The notes beneath the pieces were generated by a model, which was not told where the DNA came from, did no database searches, and was given only the letters and a program-made list of their open reading frames with translations. A stretch of DNA of 64,000 nt from Streptomyces olindensis (GTDB lineage Bacteria > Actinomycetota > Actinomycetes > Streptomycetales > Streptomycetaceae), in contig JJOH01000013.1 of the NCBI GenBank assembly GCA_000696115.1, forward strand, positions 124,001-188,000, written 5' to 3'. Numbering within the stretch: position 1 is the stretch's first letter; each line of letters begins with the position of its first letter. A program made the position numbers and the translations under genes. Shown here piece after piece: positions 42,271-50,778 of the stretch.

Positions 42271-43530
42271 AGCGAGGACGTGGCCATCAGCTCCTCGTGG
42301 GTGCCGAGGGCGATCCGCGTGCCGTCCATGACCAGGACGCGGTCGGCCCGCAGCGCGGAGCTGATGCGGTGGGCGACGACGATCAGGGTGCCCGGGCCGC
42401 GGGCGAAGGCGTCCTCGGCGACGGCCTCGGCGAGCGGGTCGAGGTGGCAGGTCGCCTCGTCCAGCAGCGTCAGCCGAGGCGCCGGGAGCAGGGCGCGGGC
42501 CAGGGCGACGAGCTGCCGCTCACCGGCCGAGAGGCGCCTCGGTTCCAGGGGCGCGTCGTAGCCGCCGAGGCGCACGACGAGACGCACGACGAGGGACGCG
42601 GCGCCCACGGCACGCACCGCCGACTCCACGTCCGCCTCCTGGGGGACCAGGCCGCAGTGCCGGTCCGGACCCTCGCCGCGGCCGACCAGAGCACGGAGGG
42701 GCAGGTCATCGAGGTATACCTGCCCGGCCTGCGGTTCGAGCACCCCGGCGATCAGGGCCGCCAGGGTGGACTTCCCCGCGCCGCTCGGGCCGACCACGGC
42801 GAGGTGCTCACCGGGTCGCAGGAGAAGGTCCAGGTCGCGGATCACCGGGTCCGCGGACCGGGCGTAGGCGAAGGTGAGACCGCGCACGTCCACGCGGCAC
42901 GCACCGGGCCGGGCCACCGGCAGGCCGGCCGCGGGCTTCCCGGGGCGGGACGCCATGGCGGCCTGTGCCGGCTCGGGGCGGGACCCGGCCGTGCCCTGCG
43001 CCGCCTCGGGCCGGGACTCCGCCGCGACCTCCGCCATCCGGCCGACCGTGACCAGGAGCCACAGCCCGCTGCTGCCGAGCCCCTGCACGAAGCCCTGCAG
43101 GGTCGGCTGGAGGGCCTGCGACACATAGGTCACCGCGCCGAGGATCGCGCCCGCCGTCACGCCGTTGCGGATCAGCCAGGGCGCCGCGACCACGATCAGC
43201 AGGAGGGGCACCCAGCCGCTCATGCCCAGCGCCGCGGTCCGTACCGCGGTGAGGCGGGCCAGCGACAGGGTGGCGCGTGCCGCGTCGTCGACGTGCGCGC
43301 CCGCCGTCGCCCCGACCCGGTCCTCAGCGCCGCAGGTCACCACGTCCCGCAGCCCGCCGGTCAGGGCGCCCGTGGCCTCGGCGACACGCTCGTCCGCCAG
43401 GATGACCTCGCGCTGCCGCGCGGCCGTCGCCCGCAGCGCCGCGGCGAACAGGGCGAGCCCCAACAGCAGCGGAGGCAGGACGAGGGCGACCAGCACGAGG
43501 TCAGGCCGGCCAGGCCCAGCAGCACGACTG
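42180..43530 (-). pseudogene. ABC exporter (RamA/RamB-like), N-truncated
   Basis: The ATPase half is complete: Walker A VVGPSGAGKSTLAALIAG, signature RLSAGERQLVALARALL, Walker B LTLLDEATCHLDP and switch VVAHRISSALRADRVL. Of the membrane half only the C-terminal helices remain (VLVALVLPPLLLGLALFAAALRATAARQREVI ... SGWVPLLLIVVAAPWL). No stop follows the natural end near 42245; the frame runs on antisense through the regulator gene to 41439. Upstream it is fused in frame to LanKC codons, so a gene caller would see one 823-codon gene (41439-43910). Loss of helices 1-3 makes transport unlikely. Confidence 0.7.
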
Positions 43531-43539
43531 CGGCGGTGA

Positions 43540-43910
43540 CCAAGCCTCCGTACCGGCGTACAGCGGGCCGTCCCCCCAGCGCAGGTCGCTGAGGATGTAG
43601 GGGCCCGGACGGCCCGCCAGGACGGGGCCCAGCTCGTGGAGGACCGTTTCGAGCCGGCGATACGGGCGGGGACGCAGTAGTCCCACACGGTGGCCAGGAC
43701 GTCGCGGGCCGTGCCGGGTGTGGCCGACACGTGGATCTTCCAGCCCTGCGGCGGGAGCACCAGGCCGTCGGGGGTGAGGACCACCCAGCTTTCCAGGTCG
43801 GACCGTACCCATTCGTCGGGGGCCGGACATCGGGCCTGGTCGAAGCTGTCGCTGTGGCCTTTGGCCCGGGCGGGCAGAGTCGATCGCCGCGGAACACCTC
43901 CGTTCGTCAC
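43540..43910 (-). pseudogene. Class III lanthipeptide synthetase (LanKC) N-terminal relic
   Basis: From GTG 43910 the frame reads EWVRSDLESWVVLTPDG, then PPQGWKIHVSATPGTARDVL and TVWDYCVPARI, the start of LanKC/RamC proteins. The expected PFKF... segment is missing; in the next frame ETVLHELGPVLAGRPGPYILSDLRWGDGPLY follows, also LanKC, and after one lost base RYGG leads into the ABC exporter. The lyase, kinase and cyclase parts (about 700 residues) are absent. No precursor peptide of the RamS/AmfS type was found nearby. Identification rests on two conserved blocks in the correct order. Confidence 0.75.
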
Positions 43911-43988
43911 GCATGCGGCGGGAGATCGTCACCCCGGGGCCGGGAGGAACGACGGGGTGCCCCGGGCCGTTCTCGACCAGGTCCGCGG

Positions 43989-45392
43989 TCAGCGCCCGCC
44001 GCGGATCAGCCCCGTCAGGTAGCGCCACAGCGAGGACCGCTGGCGGGCCGACCGGTCCGGCAGGATCTCCTGGGCGACCTCCGGCGCGGGGTCGTCCGTC
44101 ACCGGCCGCGCGGGCGGCGCCGAGGCGAGGGAGTACCGCACGGGCAGCGAGCGCAGTCCGCGCATGAACGGCGAGGAGCGCCAGGGCAGTTGGTCGGCCG
44201 GCAGGGCGAGGTCGAGGTGGTCGAACCGCTCGAACAGGCGCCCCACACCGGCCGCCGCGACCGTCGAGGCGAGTTCCCGCGCCGGGCACTGGCGCGGACC
44301 GGCTCCCCAGGACAGGTGGGCCCGGGTGCTGATGGTGGTGCCGGAGGCGACGTGGTCGGCGAAGAGCGGGTCGGCGTGCGCGGCGGCGGAGGAGACCCAC
44401 ACCGGGTCGCCGGCGTGGATCGTGTAGTTGCCGAGCGGGGTGTCCCGGGCGGCGAACCGCGGGACGAAGTTCACCAGCGGCGGCTTGCGCATGACCACGC
44501 GGTTCATGGTCTCCCGGACCATGCCGGCGGACAGGCTGGCGCGCACGCTGCTCTCGCCCGAGATGACCTCCACGACGGTGTTGGAGATGAGGATGCCGAC
44601 GTGGTCGGAGGTCATGCCGAGCAGCATGAACAGTTCGCGGGCCAGGTGGTCGAGCGACAGGTCCGGGTGCGCGGCCAGGAGGTAGGAGGGGAAGTCGTCG
44701 CCGGGCTTCTCCAGCTTCAGCGCGGCGAGTTCGGCCAGGGTGGCCAGCAGGCGCTCCAGCGCGGCCTCGGCGTCCGGGCCCGCGTCGAGCACGCGCCACA
44801 TGTCCATCAGCGCGTCGTCGCCCTGCGAGCCGGGGAAGCCGAGCAGATGGCTGGCCACCATCAGCGGCAGCGGCCGGGAGAACTGCGCGGACAGGTCGGC
44901 CACGCCGGTCCTGCCGCCCTCGCCGACCAGCGTGATCAGTTCGTCGGCGTAGGCGGTGACGGCGGACTTCAGGCGCTTGGCCTGGGGGTGGCGTGGGTCC
45001 TGGAACGGCTTGAGGGCCACGTCCCAGGCGGTGCGCAGCGGCCGGTAGCCGGGGCCGCCCTGGATCAGGATGTGGTTGACCTCCAGGGACGGTCCGAGCG
45101 GCCAGTCGGCGGGCACCCGGCCCTCGGAGCGGGCCCGCCAGTTCTCCAGTCCCTTGGGCCAGCCGTCGTCGTCCTGGAGGACCTGCAGCGCCTCGCGGTA
45201 CCCGAGGACCAGCCAGGCGGGCACCCCCAGCAGGTCGACCGGCGCGACCGGGCCGTGCTGCTGCCGCAGCCGCTCGTACACGAGCGCGGGCCGCGTCTCG
45301 TAGTCGCGGGTCAGCAGCGGTTCGGGATTCAGCGACTCCAGCCACGTGTCGTCCAGGTCCACGGATCCGCCGTCACCCCACTGGGATTCCAT
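43989..45392 (-). CDS. CYP157-like cytochrome P450 lacking the ExxR motif
   Basis: 467 residues. The haem loop is SWGAGPRQCPARELA with the axial cysteine. The K-helix motif reads ETMN (RETMNRVVMRKPP) instead of ExxR, and the I-helix reads MLLGMTSDHVGILI instead of AGxDT. Both departures are typical of CYP157 proteins linked to Streptomyces conservon (cvn) loci, but no cvnA-D genes are present. The ATG at 45392 follows GGAGGG. It ends 78 bp before the LanKC relic on the same strand, so it may have been part of that locus. The catalytic activity of such proteins is uncertain. Confidence 0.85.
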   Translation of the reverse strand: MESQWGDGGSVDLDDTWLESLNPEPLLTRDYETRPALVYERLRQQHGPVAPVDLLGVPAWLVLGYREALQVLQDDDGWPKGLENWRARSEGRVPADWPLGPSLEVNHILIQGGPGYRPLRTAWDVALKPFQDPRHPQAKRLKSAVTAYADELITLVGEGGRTGVADLSAQFSRPLPLMVASHLLGFPGSQGDDALMDMWRVLDAGPDAEAALERLLATLAELAALKLEKPGDDFPSYLLAAHPDLSLDHLARELFMLLGMTSDHVGILISNTVVEVISGESSVRASLSAGMVRETMNRVVMRKPPLVNFVPRFAARDTPLGNYTIHAGDPVWVSSAAAHADPLFADHVASGTTISTRAHLSWGAGPRQCPARELASTVAAAGVGRLFERFDHLDLALPADQLPWRSSPFMRGLRSLPVRYSLASAPPARPVTDDPAPEVAQEILPDRSARQRSSLWRYLTGLIRGGR

Positions 45393-45523
45393 CGTCTTGC
45401 CACCCTCCGACACGCCCTGTACCGGCACACCATCAGTCGGTAGCCGGAAACGGTGGGGACCCTACCCCAGGCGGAACTCGCGGGTAACGACGGGGGTGGG
45501 TGCGGGAGGGAGCCGGTCGCGGA

Positions 45524-46630
45524 TCAGGCGGCCGTGTAGCCGAGTTGACGCCGCATATAGGGCGTCATGAGGGTCTTCGCCTTGGCCAGGGTGGTGGTGC
45601 GGCTGCCGAGGACCGCGGACTCGCCGCCCGGCACGGGCAGCATGGTCAGCCCGTCGGCCGCGCCGAACGGCACGATGAGCGGGGTGCGGTGGACCGGGCG
45701 GTACAGGCGCGGCTCCTTGCGGTGCCTGCCGGAACTCTGCAGGTACGCGCGGATGTTGTGGGCGGCGAGGTCCGCCTGGGCGAGTGCGGCGGGGGTGATC
45801 TTGAGTTCGGTGGCGTCGTTGACGTCGCCGACGGCGAACACGTCGAGCTTCCCCTCGACCCGGAGCATCCGGTCGACCTTGACGTGTCCGGCGGAGTTGA
45901 GCCAGTCGCCGTGCCCGGCCAGGCGGAGCCAGAGGGTGTTGGGGGTGGTGCCGGTGGCCCAGAAGGACAGGTCGGCCTCGATGACGGTGCCGCGGGCGTC
46001 GCGATAGGTGCCGAAGTCGTTGCCGGGGGACATGAAGGAGTCGAGCCGGACCTCCACGTCGTGGGACTCCAGCCAGGCGAGTGCCTTGCGGCCCGGCCGC
46101 TCGCTGCCCGTGGAGTGGAGCAGGGCCGGCCCTGAGTGGGCGAGCGTGACCCGGGCGTCCGGCCGGGCGAGGCGGATCTCGGCGCTGAGTTCGACGCCGC
46201 CGGGGCCGCCGCCGACGACGAGGACGTGTTCGGCCGTGGCGATGTTGCGCTGGTGCTCGGCGAAGGACTTGGCGGCCTCCTCGGTGGTGGTGCCGGAGAA
46301 ACGGGCCGGTTCCGGGTAGTCGGCGCCGGTGGCGATGACGAGGACGTCGTACGGCAGCCGTTCGCCGGTGGCGAGGGCGACCTGTCGTTCGGCGGTGTCG
46401 ATGCGGACGGCCTTGCCCGCGACCACGCGGCCGTTGTGCAGCAGCCGGTCGTACGGGATGAAGGGCGTGTGCGTCCACTCGGGCCGGACACCGGCGCGCA
46501 GGGAGGCGATGCGGTGGAAGAAGACCTCCTTGCGGTCCACCAGCGTGACCCGGGCCGTGCCGTCCAGCCGCCGCGCCAGCCGGACACCGGCGTAGCCGCC
46601 GCCGATCACCACTACGTCGCCGTCGAACAC
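45524..46630 (-). CDS. FAD-dependent NAD(P)H oxidoreductase (NDH-2/AIFM2-like)
   Basis: 368 residues. The FAD-binding dinucleotide fold starts at once (DVVVIGGGYAGVRLARRL), a second GxGxxG binds NAD(P)H (VLVVGGGPGGVELSAEI), and VIATGADYPEPA and DVFAVGDVNDATE are the typical connecting and C-terminal FAD motifs. It probably passes electrons from NAD(P)H to a quinone or another acceptor at the membrane. GTG 46630 is chosen because AGGAG precedes it by 7 bases; the ATG at 46672 has no such site. Transcribed separately from the P450. No redox-active CxxC motif is present. Confidence 0.88.
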   Translation of the reverse strand: MFDGDVVVIGGGYAGVRLARRLDGTARVTLVDRKEVFFHRIASLRAGVRPEWTHTPFIPYDRLLHNGRVVAGKAVRIDTAERQVALATGERLPYDVLVIATGADYPEPARFSGTTTEEAAKSFAEHQRNIATAEHVLVVGGGPGGVELSAEIRLARPDARVTLAHSGPALLHSTGSERPGRKALAWLESHDVEVRLDSFMSPGNDFGTYRDARGTVIEADLSFWATGTTPNTLWLRLAGHGDWLNSAGHVKVDRMLRVEGKLDVFAVGDVNDATELKITPAALAQADLAAHNIRAYLQSSGRHRKEPRLYRPVHRTPLIVPFGAADGLTMLPVPGGESAVLGSRTTTLAKAKTLMTPYMRRQLGYTAA

Positions 46631-46797
46631 GCCGAGTCTCCTGTGCCTGGTGGGGGTTGCGAGGGCCGCCACGGACGGGCCCCGCTCGGATCGACCCCGG
46701 CGGCCACTCGACTGACGGCGACACTAGCGCTTGAAACTTAAAGGGATCCCGAGGTTCCGTGCATGTTCCGTGAAGAGATCGGCACGCTGACCGGTCG

Positions 46798-47961
46798 TCA
46801 CTTCCCCCAGATCTTGCGGTAGGCCTCCCGGTAGCCCGCGGGATCCCAGCTCGTGGCGCCGGCGCTGTTGTCGGCGGTGGCGATGTGGACGGGCGCCACG
46901 TACCCGCTGGCGGGGCGGCCCGCGAAGGCGCGGTTGAACTCGTCGACGATCTGCCAGCCCTGGAGGGACAGCGGCTCGGGGACGGTGGCGGCCTGGTACT
47001 GCCGGCTGTTGATGCGCTGGAAGGCGGAGGGGTCGCCGTCGCCGGCGCCGATGTTGAAGGGCGGGCCCGAGCCCTTCTCGCCGGCCGCGCGGAAGGCGGG
47101 GGCGGCGTCGGCGAAGTACAGGTCGTTGATGGCGACGGAGTGGGTCCACCGGTCCTGGAACCGGGAGAGCAGGGAGGAGATCTCGCGCGGGGTGCGGCTG
47201 CTCGCGTCCGGGATCGGGATGTTCTCCACCGAGAGCAACCGCACCCCCTGACAGCTCGTCAGCTCCTTCCTGATCAGGTCGGACTTGTTCCTGGCGAAGG
47301 GGATCGACGCGTCGGTGATGAGCACGACCCCGGCGCGCCCGTCCGAGTCGGAGATGATCCACTGCGCGCTGATGCGGGCCACGTCCTCGACGCGGGTGGT
47401 GACGTTGGTGAAGAGCTCGGGCTGCCGGCTGGGACCGGGCTCGGGGACCGCGTGCCAGCCGATGAGCGGGATGCGCTGCGCGTTGGCCCGCGCGACCTGC
47501 TGCGCCGTCGAGCCGGGGTCGAACCCGCCGATGACGATGCCCGAGGGGCGCAGGGCCACGGCCTCGCTCATGGCGGCCTGGATGCCGGCCGGGGTGCCCG
47601 CGCCGTCGATCACCCGGACGTTCCAGCCGATGGCCCGCGCGGCCTCCCGGACCCCCCTCGCGGCGCCCGCGACACCGGGGTTGGTCATGGTCTGGGCGAC
47701 GTAGACGATCGTCTTGCCGGACACCGCCTCCGGGCCGTCGGTGGGTCCGCCCCAGGGGATGTCCGTCCGCTCCGCCCGCTTGACGGCGTCCTGGGCCCGG
47801 GCGTGGACGTCGGGGCAGCCGTTGCGCCCGGTCGCCGTCTCGTCCGGGCCGTCCGAGGAGCCGCGTTCGCAGCCGAGGAGGGCGGTGGCCGCCGCCAGCA
47901 GGGCGCAGCAGGCGAGCCGCGCGGCGCGGACTCCGGGGGCGGCCTTGCGGGTGCGGTGCAC
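46798..47961 (-). CDS. Sugar ABC transporter substrate-binding lipoprotein
   Basis: 387 residues. The lipobox ALLGC places the modified cysteine at residue 31. The mature part is a periplasmic-binding-protein type I fold: KTIVYVAQTMTNPGVAGAARGVREAARAIGWNV, AMSEAVALRPSGIVIGGFDP and RIPLIGWHAVPEPG. It should bind a sugar or related polyol outside the membrane and deliver it to the permease encoded just upstream. GTG 47961 has an AGGAG box. The gene is separated from the permease by 111 bp containing imperfect repeats, unusual within such an operon. Confidence 0.88.
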   Translation of the reverse strand: MHRTRKAAPGVRAARLACCALLAAATALLGCERGSSDGPDETATGRNGCPDVHARAQDAVKRAERTDIPWGGPTDGPEAVSGKTIVYVAQTMTNPGVAGAARGVREAARAIGWNVRVIDGAGTPAGIQAAMSEAVALRPSGIVIGGFDPGSTAQQVARANAQRIPLIGWHAVPEPGPSRQPELFTNVTTRVEDVARISAQWIISDSDGRAGVVLITDASIPFARNKSDLIRKELTSCQGVRLLSVENIPIPDASSRTPREISSLLSRFQDRWTHSVAINDLYFADAAPAFRAAGEKGSGPPFNIGAGDGDPSAFQRINSRQYQAATVPEPLSLQGWQIVDEFNRAFAGRPASGYVAPVHIATADNSAGATSWDPAGYREAYRKIWGK

Positions 47962-47999
47962 GGTAGCTCCTGTGGGGGGATCGACGCGGTGGGGCGTGT

Positions 48000-48087
48000 G
48001 GAGCGGTCAGGGGGTGGGCCGGAGCGGGTCAGGGGGTCGGCGGAGTGGGTCAGGAGGGTGGGCCGGAGCGGATCATGAGGGTGGACC
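48000..48087. repeat. Four imperfect ~22-bp repeats between permease and binding-protein genes
   Basis: Units beginning GGAGCGG or GGAGTGG and ending in GGGCC or similar start at 48000, 48021, 48042 and 48065. They cover the permease stop and most of the intergenic gap. No strong hairpin is evident. Confidence 0.7.
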
Positions 48088-49164
48088 GGCGGGGCCGCCC
48101 TCCGGTGCCGTGGCGGACGGCGGCGGGGGCGGCGCGGCGGGGGCGTCGCGGGCCGCTGCACCGCCGCGCAGTCTGCGACGGGCGGCGTATCCGGCCAGGC
48201 CGACGGCGACGAGCAGGGTGCCGCCGTGGAACAGCGGGACCGTCCAGAAGTCGGCGCCCAGTTGGGCGATGCCGGTGAGGCCGACGGCGAGCACGGCGAC
48301 GGCGACGACGGTGCCCAGGGCGTTGGGCCGGCCGGGTCTGATCGCCGTGGAGCCGAGGAGGGCGCCGACGAAGGCGGGCAGCAGGTAGTCGAGGCCGACG
48401 CTCGGGTTGCCGATCTGCTGCTGCGCGGCGAGCAGTACCCCGGCGAAGCCGACGATCAGCCCCGAGGCGGCGAACGCGTAGACGGTGTACGTCCGGGTCG
48501 GGATGCCGACGAGGTCGGCCGCGCGGGGGTTCGACCCGACGACGTAGAGGTACCGGCCGAGCGGCAGCCGCTCCAGCGCCAGCCAGAGGACGGCCGCGAG
48601 GGCCAGCACGTAGAAGGCGGGGACCGGCAGGCCGAGGAACGTGGAGTCGTAGAGGTCGGTGAAGGCGGGCGGGAGCCCCTGCGGGCCCGGGACGATCCGG
48701 CCGCCGTCGGTGACCCAGCCGGTCACGGCGTACATCATGCTGCCGGTCCCGAGGGTCGCGATGAAGGAGTCGATCCGGCCGAACTCGACGATGACGCCGT
48801 TGAGGACGCCCACCACCAGCCCTCCGGCGATCACGGTGAGGCAGGCGAGCGGCCAGGGCCAGCCCTCGTGCACCACGAGCCGCATCACCATCACGTGGGC
48901 GAGGCCGAGGCCGTAGCCGATGGAGAGGTCGAACGCGCCGGTGACGATGGGGACCATGGCGGCGAGTGCCAGCACGGCCGGGATCGACTGGGTGGACAGG
49001 ATCGAGTCGACGGTGTCCAGGGTGGGGAAGGTGTCCGGCAGGGCGAGGGAGAAGACCAGCCAGAGCAGGGCGGTGAGGACGAGCAGGCCGTAGGCGCCGA
49101 TGTGGTGCCCGCCCGGGCGGCGCGGACGGCCGGGGCGGCTTCGCGGCCGGGGCGGCGGCGTCAT
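48073..49164 (-). CDS. Sugar ABC transporter permease (RbsC type)
   Basis: 363 residues, about ten membrane helices. Family features are STQSIPAVLALAAMVPIVTGAFDLSIGYGLGLA and GVLNGVIVEFGRIDSFIATLGTGSMMYAVTGW, and LGRYLYVVGSNPRAADLVGIPTRTYTVYAFAASGL is the coupling-loop signature of the BPD_transp_2 family. It would import a sugar with the ATPase. The ATG at 49164 overlaps the ATPase stop as ATGA. The C-terminus is an Ala/Pro-rich extension (about 25 residues) whose codons enter the repeat array. Confidence 0.9.
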   Translation of the reverse strand: MTPPPRPRSRPGRPRRPGGHHIGAYGLLVLTALLWLVFSLALPDTFPTLDTVDSILSTQSIPAVLALAAMVPIVTGAFDLSIGYGLGLAHVMVMRLVVHEGWPWPLACLTVIAGGLVVGVLNGVIVEFGRIDSFIATLGTGSMMYAVTGWVTDGGRIVPGPQGLPPAFTDLYDSTFLGLPVPAFYVLALAAVLWLALERLPLGRYLYVVGSNPRAADLVGIPTRTYTVYAFAASGLIVGFAGVLLAAQQQIGNPSVGLDYLLPAFVGALLGSTAIRPGRPNALGTVVAVAVLAVGLTGIAQLGADFWTVPLFHGGTLLVAVGLAGYAARRRLRGGAAARDAPAAPPPPPSATAPEGGPAGPPS

Positions 49165-50711
49165 GGGCGCACGGCGGCGGACGGGGGCATGGCCGAGGCC
49201 GCCCGGGTGAGTCCGGCGACGGTGAGGGCCGGGCCGCTCAGCTCCGCCGTCACGGCCCCGCGGACGAAGACCAGGGTGCGCCGGCACACGCCCGCGACCT
49301 CCTCGAAGTCGGTGGAGAGCAGCAGGACCGCCAGGCCGGCTTCCAGCGCCTCCCGGAGCAGGCGGTGGATCGCGGCCTTGGCTCCGACGTCGACGCCCGC
49401 GGTCGGCTCCTCCAGGATCAGCAGCCGCAGGTCCGCCCGGAGCCAGCGCCCGATCATGACCTTCTGCTGGTTCCCGCCGGAGAGCGTGGCGATGGGGGTC
49501 TCGCTGTCGCGGGGGCGTACCGCGAAGCGGTCGATCAGGGCGGCGGCCCGGGCGCGTTCGCGGCGCGGGCCGATCCAGCGGGGCGCGGGTCCGCCTCCCG
49601 CGCGGGGGTTGGCGAGGAGGTTCTCCCGCACGGTCAGCTCGGTGAGGCAGCCCTCCCGCAGTCGGTCGCCGGGCACGAAGCCGACGCCGCGGGCGACGGC
49701 CTCCGCGACCGTGCGGGGGCGGTACGGCCGTCCGTGGAGCACGGCCCGTCCGCCCAGGAGGGGGCCGGCACCGGCCAGGGCGCGGCCGAGGTCCGTGTGC
49801 CCGGCGTCCGAGAGGCCGACCAGGCCGAGGACCTCCCCGGCGGCGAGTTCCAGGTCGACCGGTCCGGTCCGGGCGGTGCGGACGCCGTCGAGGGTCAGGA
49901 CGGCCGGCGCGTGGGCCGGGGCCCCGGCGGGGCGGTGGGCGGCCGGTTCCTCCTCCTCGCCGACGATGTCGTGGACCAGGCGGGCGGGGCTGTGGCCGGC
50001 GAGCCGGCCGTGGCTGACGAGCCGGCCGTCGCGCAGGACGGCGAAGGTGTCGGCGACCTGGTACACCTCGTCCAGCCGGTGCGTGACGTAGAGGATGGCG
50101 TGGCCGCGGTCGCGCAGGTCGTGCAGGACGCGGAAGAGCCGGGCGCTGTCCGCGGCGGGCAGGCGGGCGGTCGGCTCGTCGAGGACGATGACGCGTGCGC
50201 GGGCCGCCAGGGCCCGGGCGATCGCGACCAGTGAGCGGTCGGCGGGCGCGAGCGCGGAGACCGGCGTGTCCGGGTCGAGGTGTCCGGCGACGATCCGCAG
50301 GGCGCCGACGCAGCGCTCGCGGGTGCGGCGCCAGGAGATCAGCCCGGCCCGGCGCGCGTACCCGGTGGTCAGGGCGATGTTCTCGGCGACCGTCATCCAG
50401 TCCACGAGGCCGAGGTCCTGGTGGATGAAGGACATGCTCCGGGTGGCGGTGTGGCTGCCGAGAGGGTGTCCGGCGACGGTGATCTGTCCGGCGTCGGCCT
50501 GGTGGACCCCGGCGAGGATCTTGATGAGTGTGGACTTCCCGGCGCCGTTGGGCCCGAGCAGGGCGAGGACGCTGCCGGCGTGGACGTCGAGGTCGACCCC
50601 GGCCAGCGCGACGGTGCCGCCGAACCGCTTGCCGAGGCCCCGGACGCGGACCAGGGGCTCCGGGCCGAAGGGTGAGGCCGCCTTCGCTGGGGTGTCGGGA
50701 GCGTCACGCAC
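49161..50711 (-). CDS. Sugar ABC transporter ATP-binding protein (RbsA type, two domains)
   Basis: 516 residues with two NBDs. Domain 1: Walker A LLGPNGAGKSTLIKIL, Q-loop SFIHQDLGLVDWMTV, Walker B VIVLDEPTARL, but its signature loop reads SALAPADRSLVAIARA rather than LSxGQ. Domain 2: signature LSGGNQQKVMIGRWL is intact, while its Walker A is degenerate (GLSDAGHTDL), as in most RbsA proteins. Together they make one working and one impaired site. No ribosome site precedes GTG 50711; a -10-like TAATTT about 8 bases upstream suggests a leaderless mRNA. First gene of the operon with permease and binding protein. Confidence 0.9.
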   Translation of the reverse strand: MRDAPDTPAKAASPFGPEPLVRVRGLGKRFGGTVALAGVDLDVHAGSVLALLGPNGAGKSTLIKILAGVHQADAGQITVAGHPLGSHTATRSMSFIHQDLGLVDWMTVAENIALTTGYARRAGLISWRRTRERCVGALRIVAGHLDPDTPVSALAPADRSLVAIARALAARARVIVLDEPTARLPAADSARLFRVLHDLRDRGHAILYVTHRLDEVYQVADTFAVLRDGRLVSHGRLAGHSPARLVHDIVGEEEEPAAHRPAGAPAHAPAVLTLDGVRTARTGPVDLELAAGEVLGLVGLSDAGHTDLGRALAGAGPLLGGRAVLHGRPYRPRTVAEAVARGVGFVPGDRLREGCLTELTVRENLLANPRAGGGPAPRWIGPRRERARAAALIDRFAVRPRDSETPIATLSGGNQQKVMIGRWLRADLRLLILEEPTAGVDVGAKAAIHRLLREALEAGLAVLLLSTDFEEVAGVCRRTLVFVRGAVTAELSGPALTVAGLTRAASAMPPSAAVRP

Positions 50712-50778
50712 CCGAACAAATTACAGCATTTCGGGCATCTTTCAGGTGTGGTGTGCCTGTGCTGCGGCGGACGGGGTG

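Noticed and set aside
43989..45392. A full conservon (cvn) locus
   Set aside because: Only the P450 is present; no sensor kinase-like, roadblock, DUF742 or GTPase genes are adjacent.
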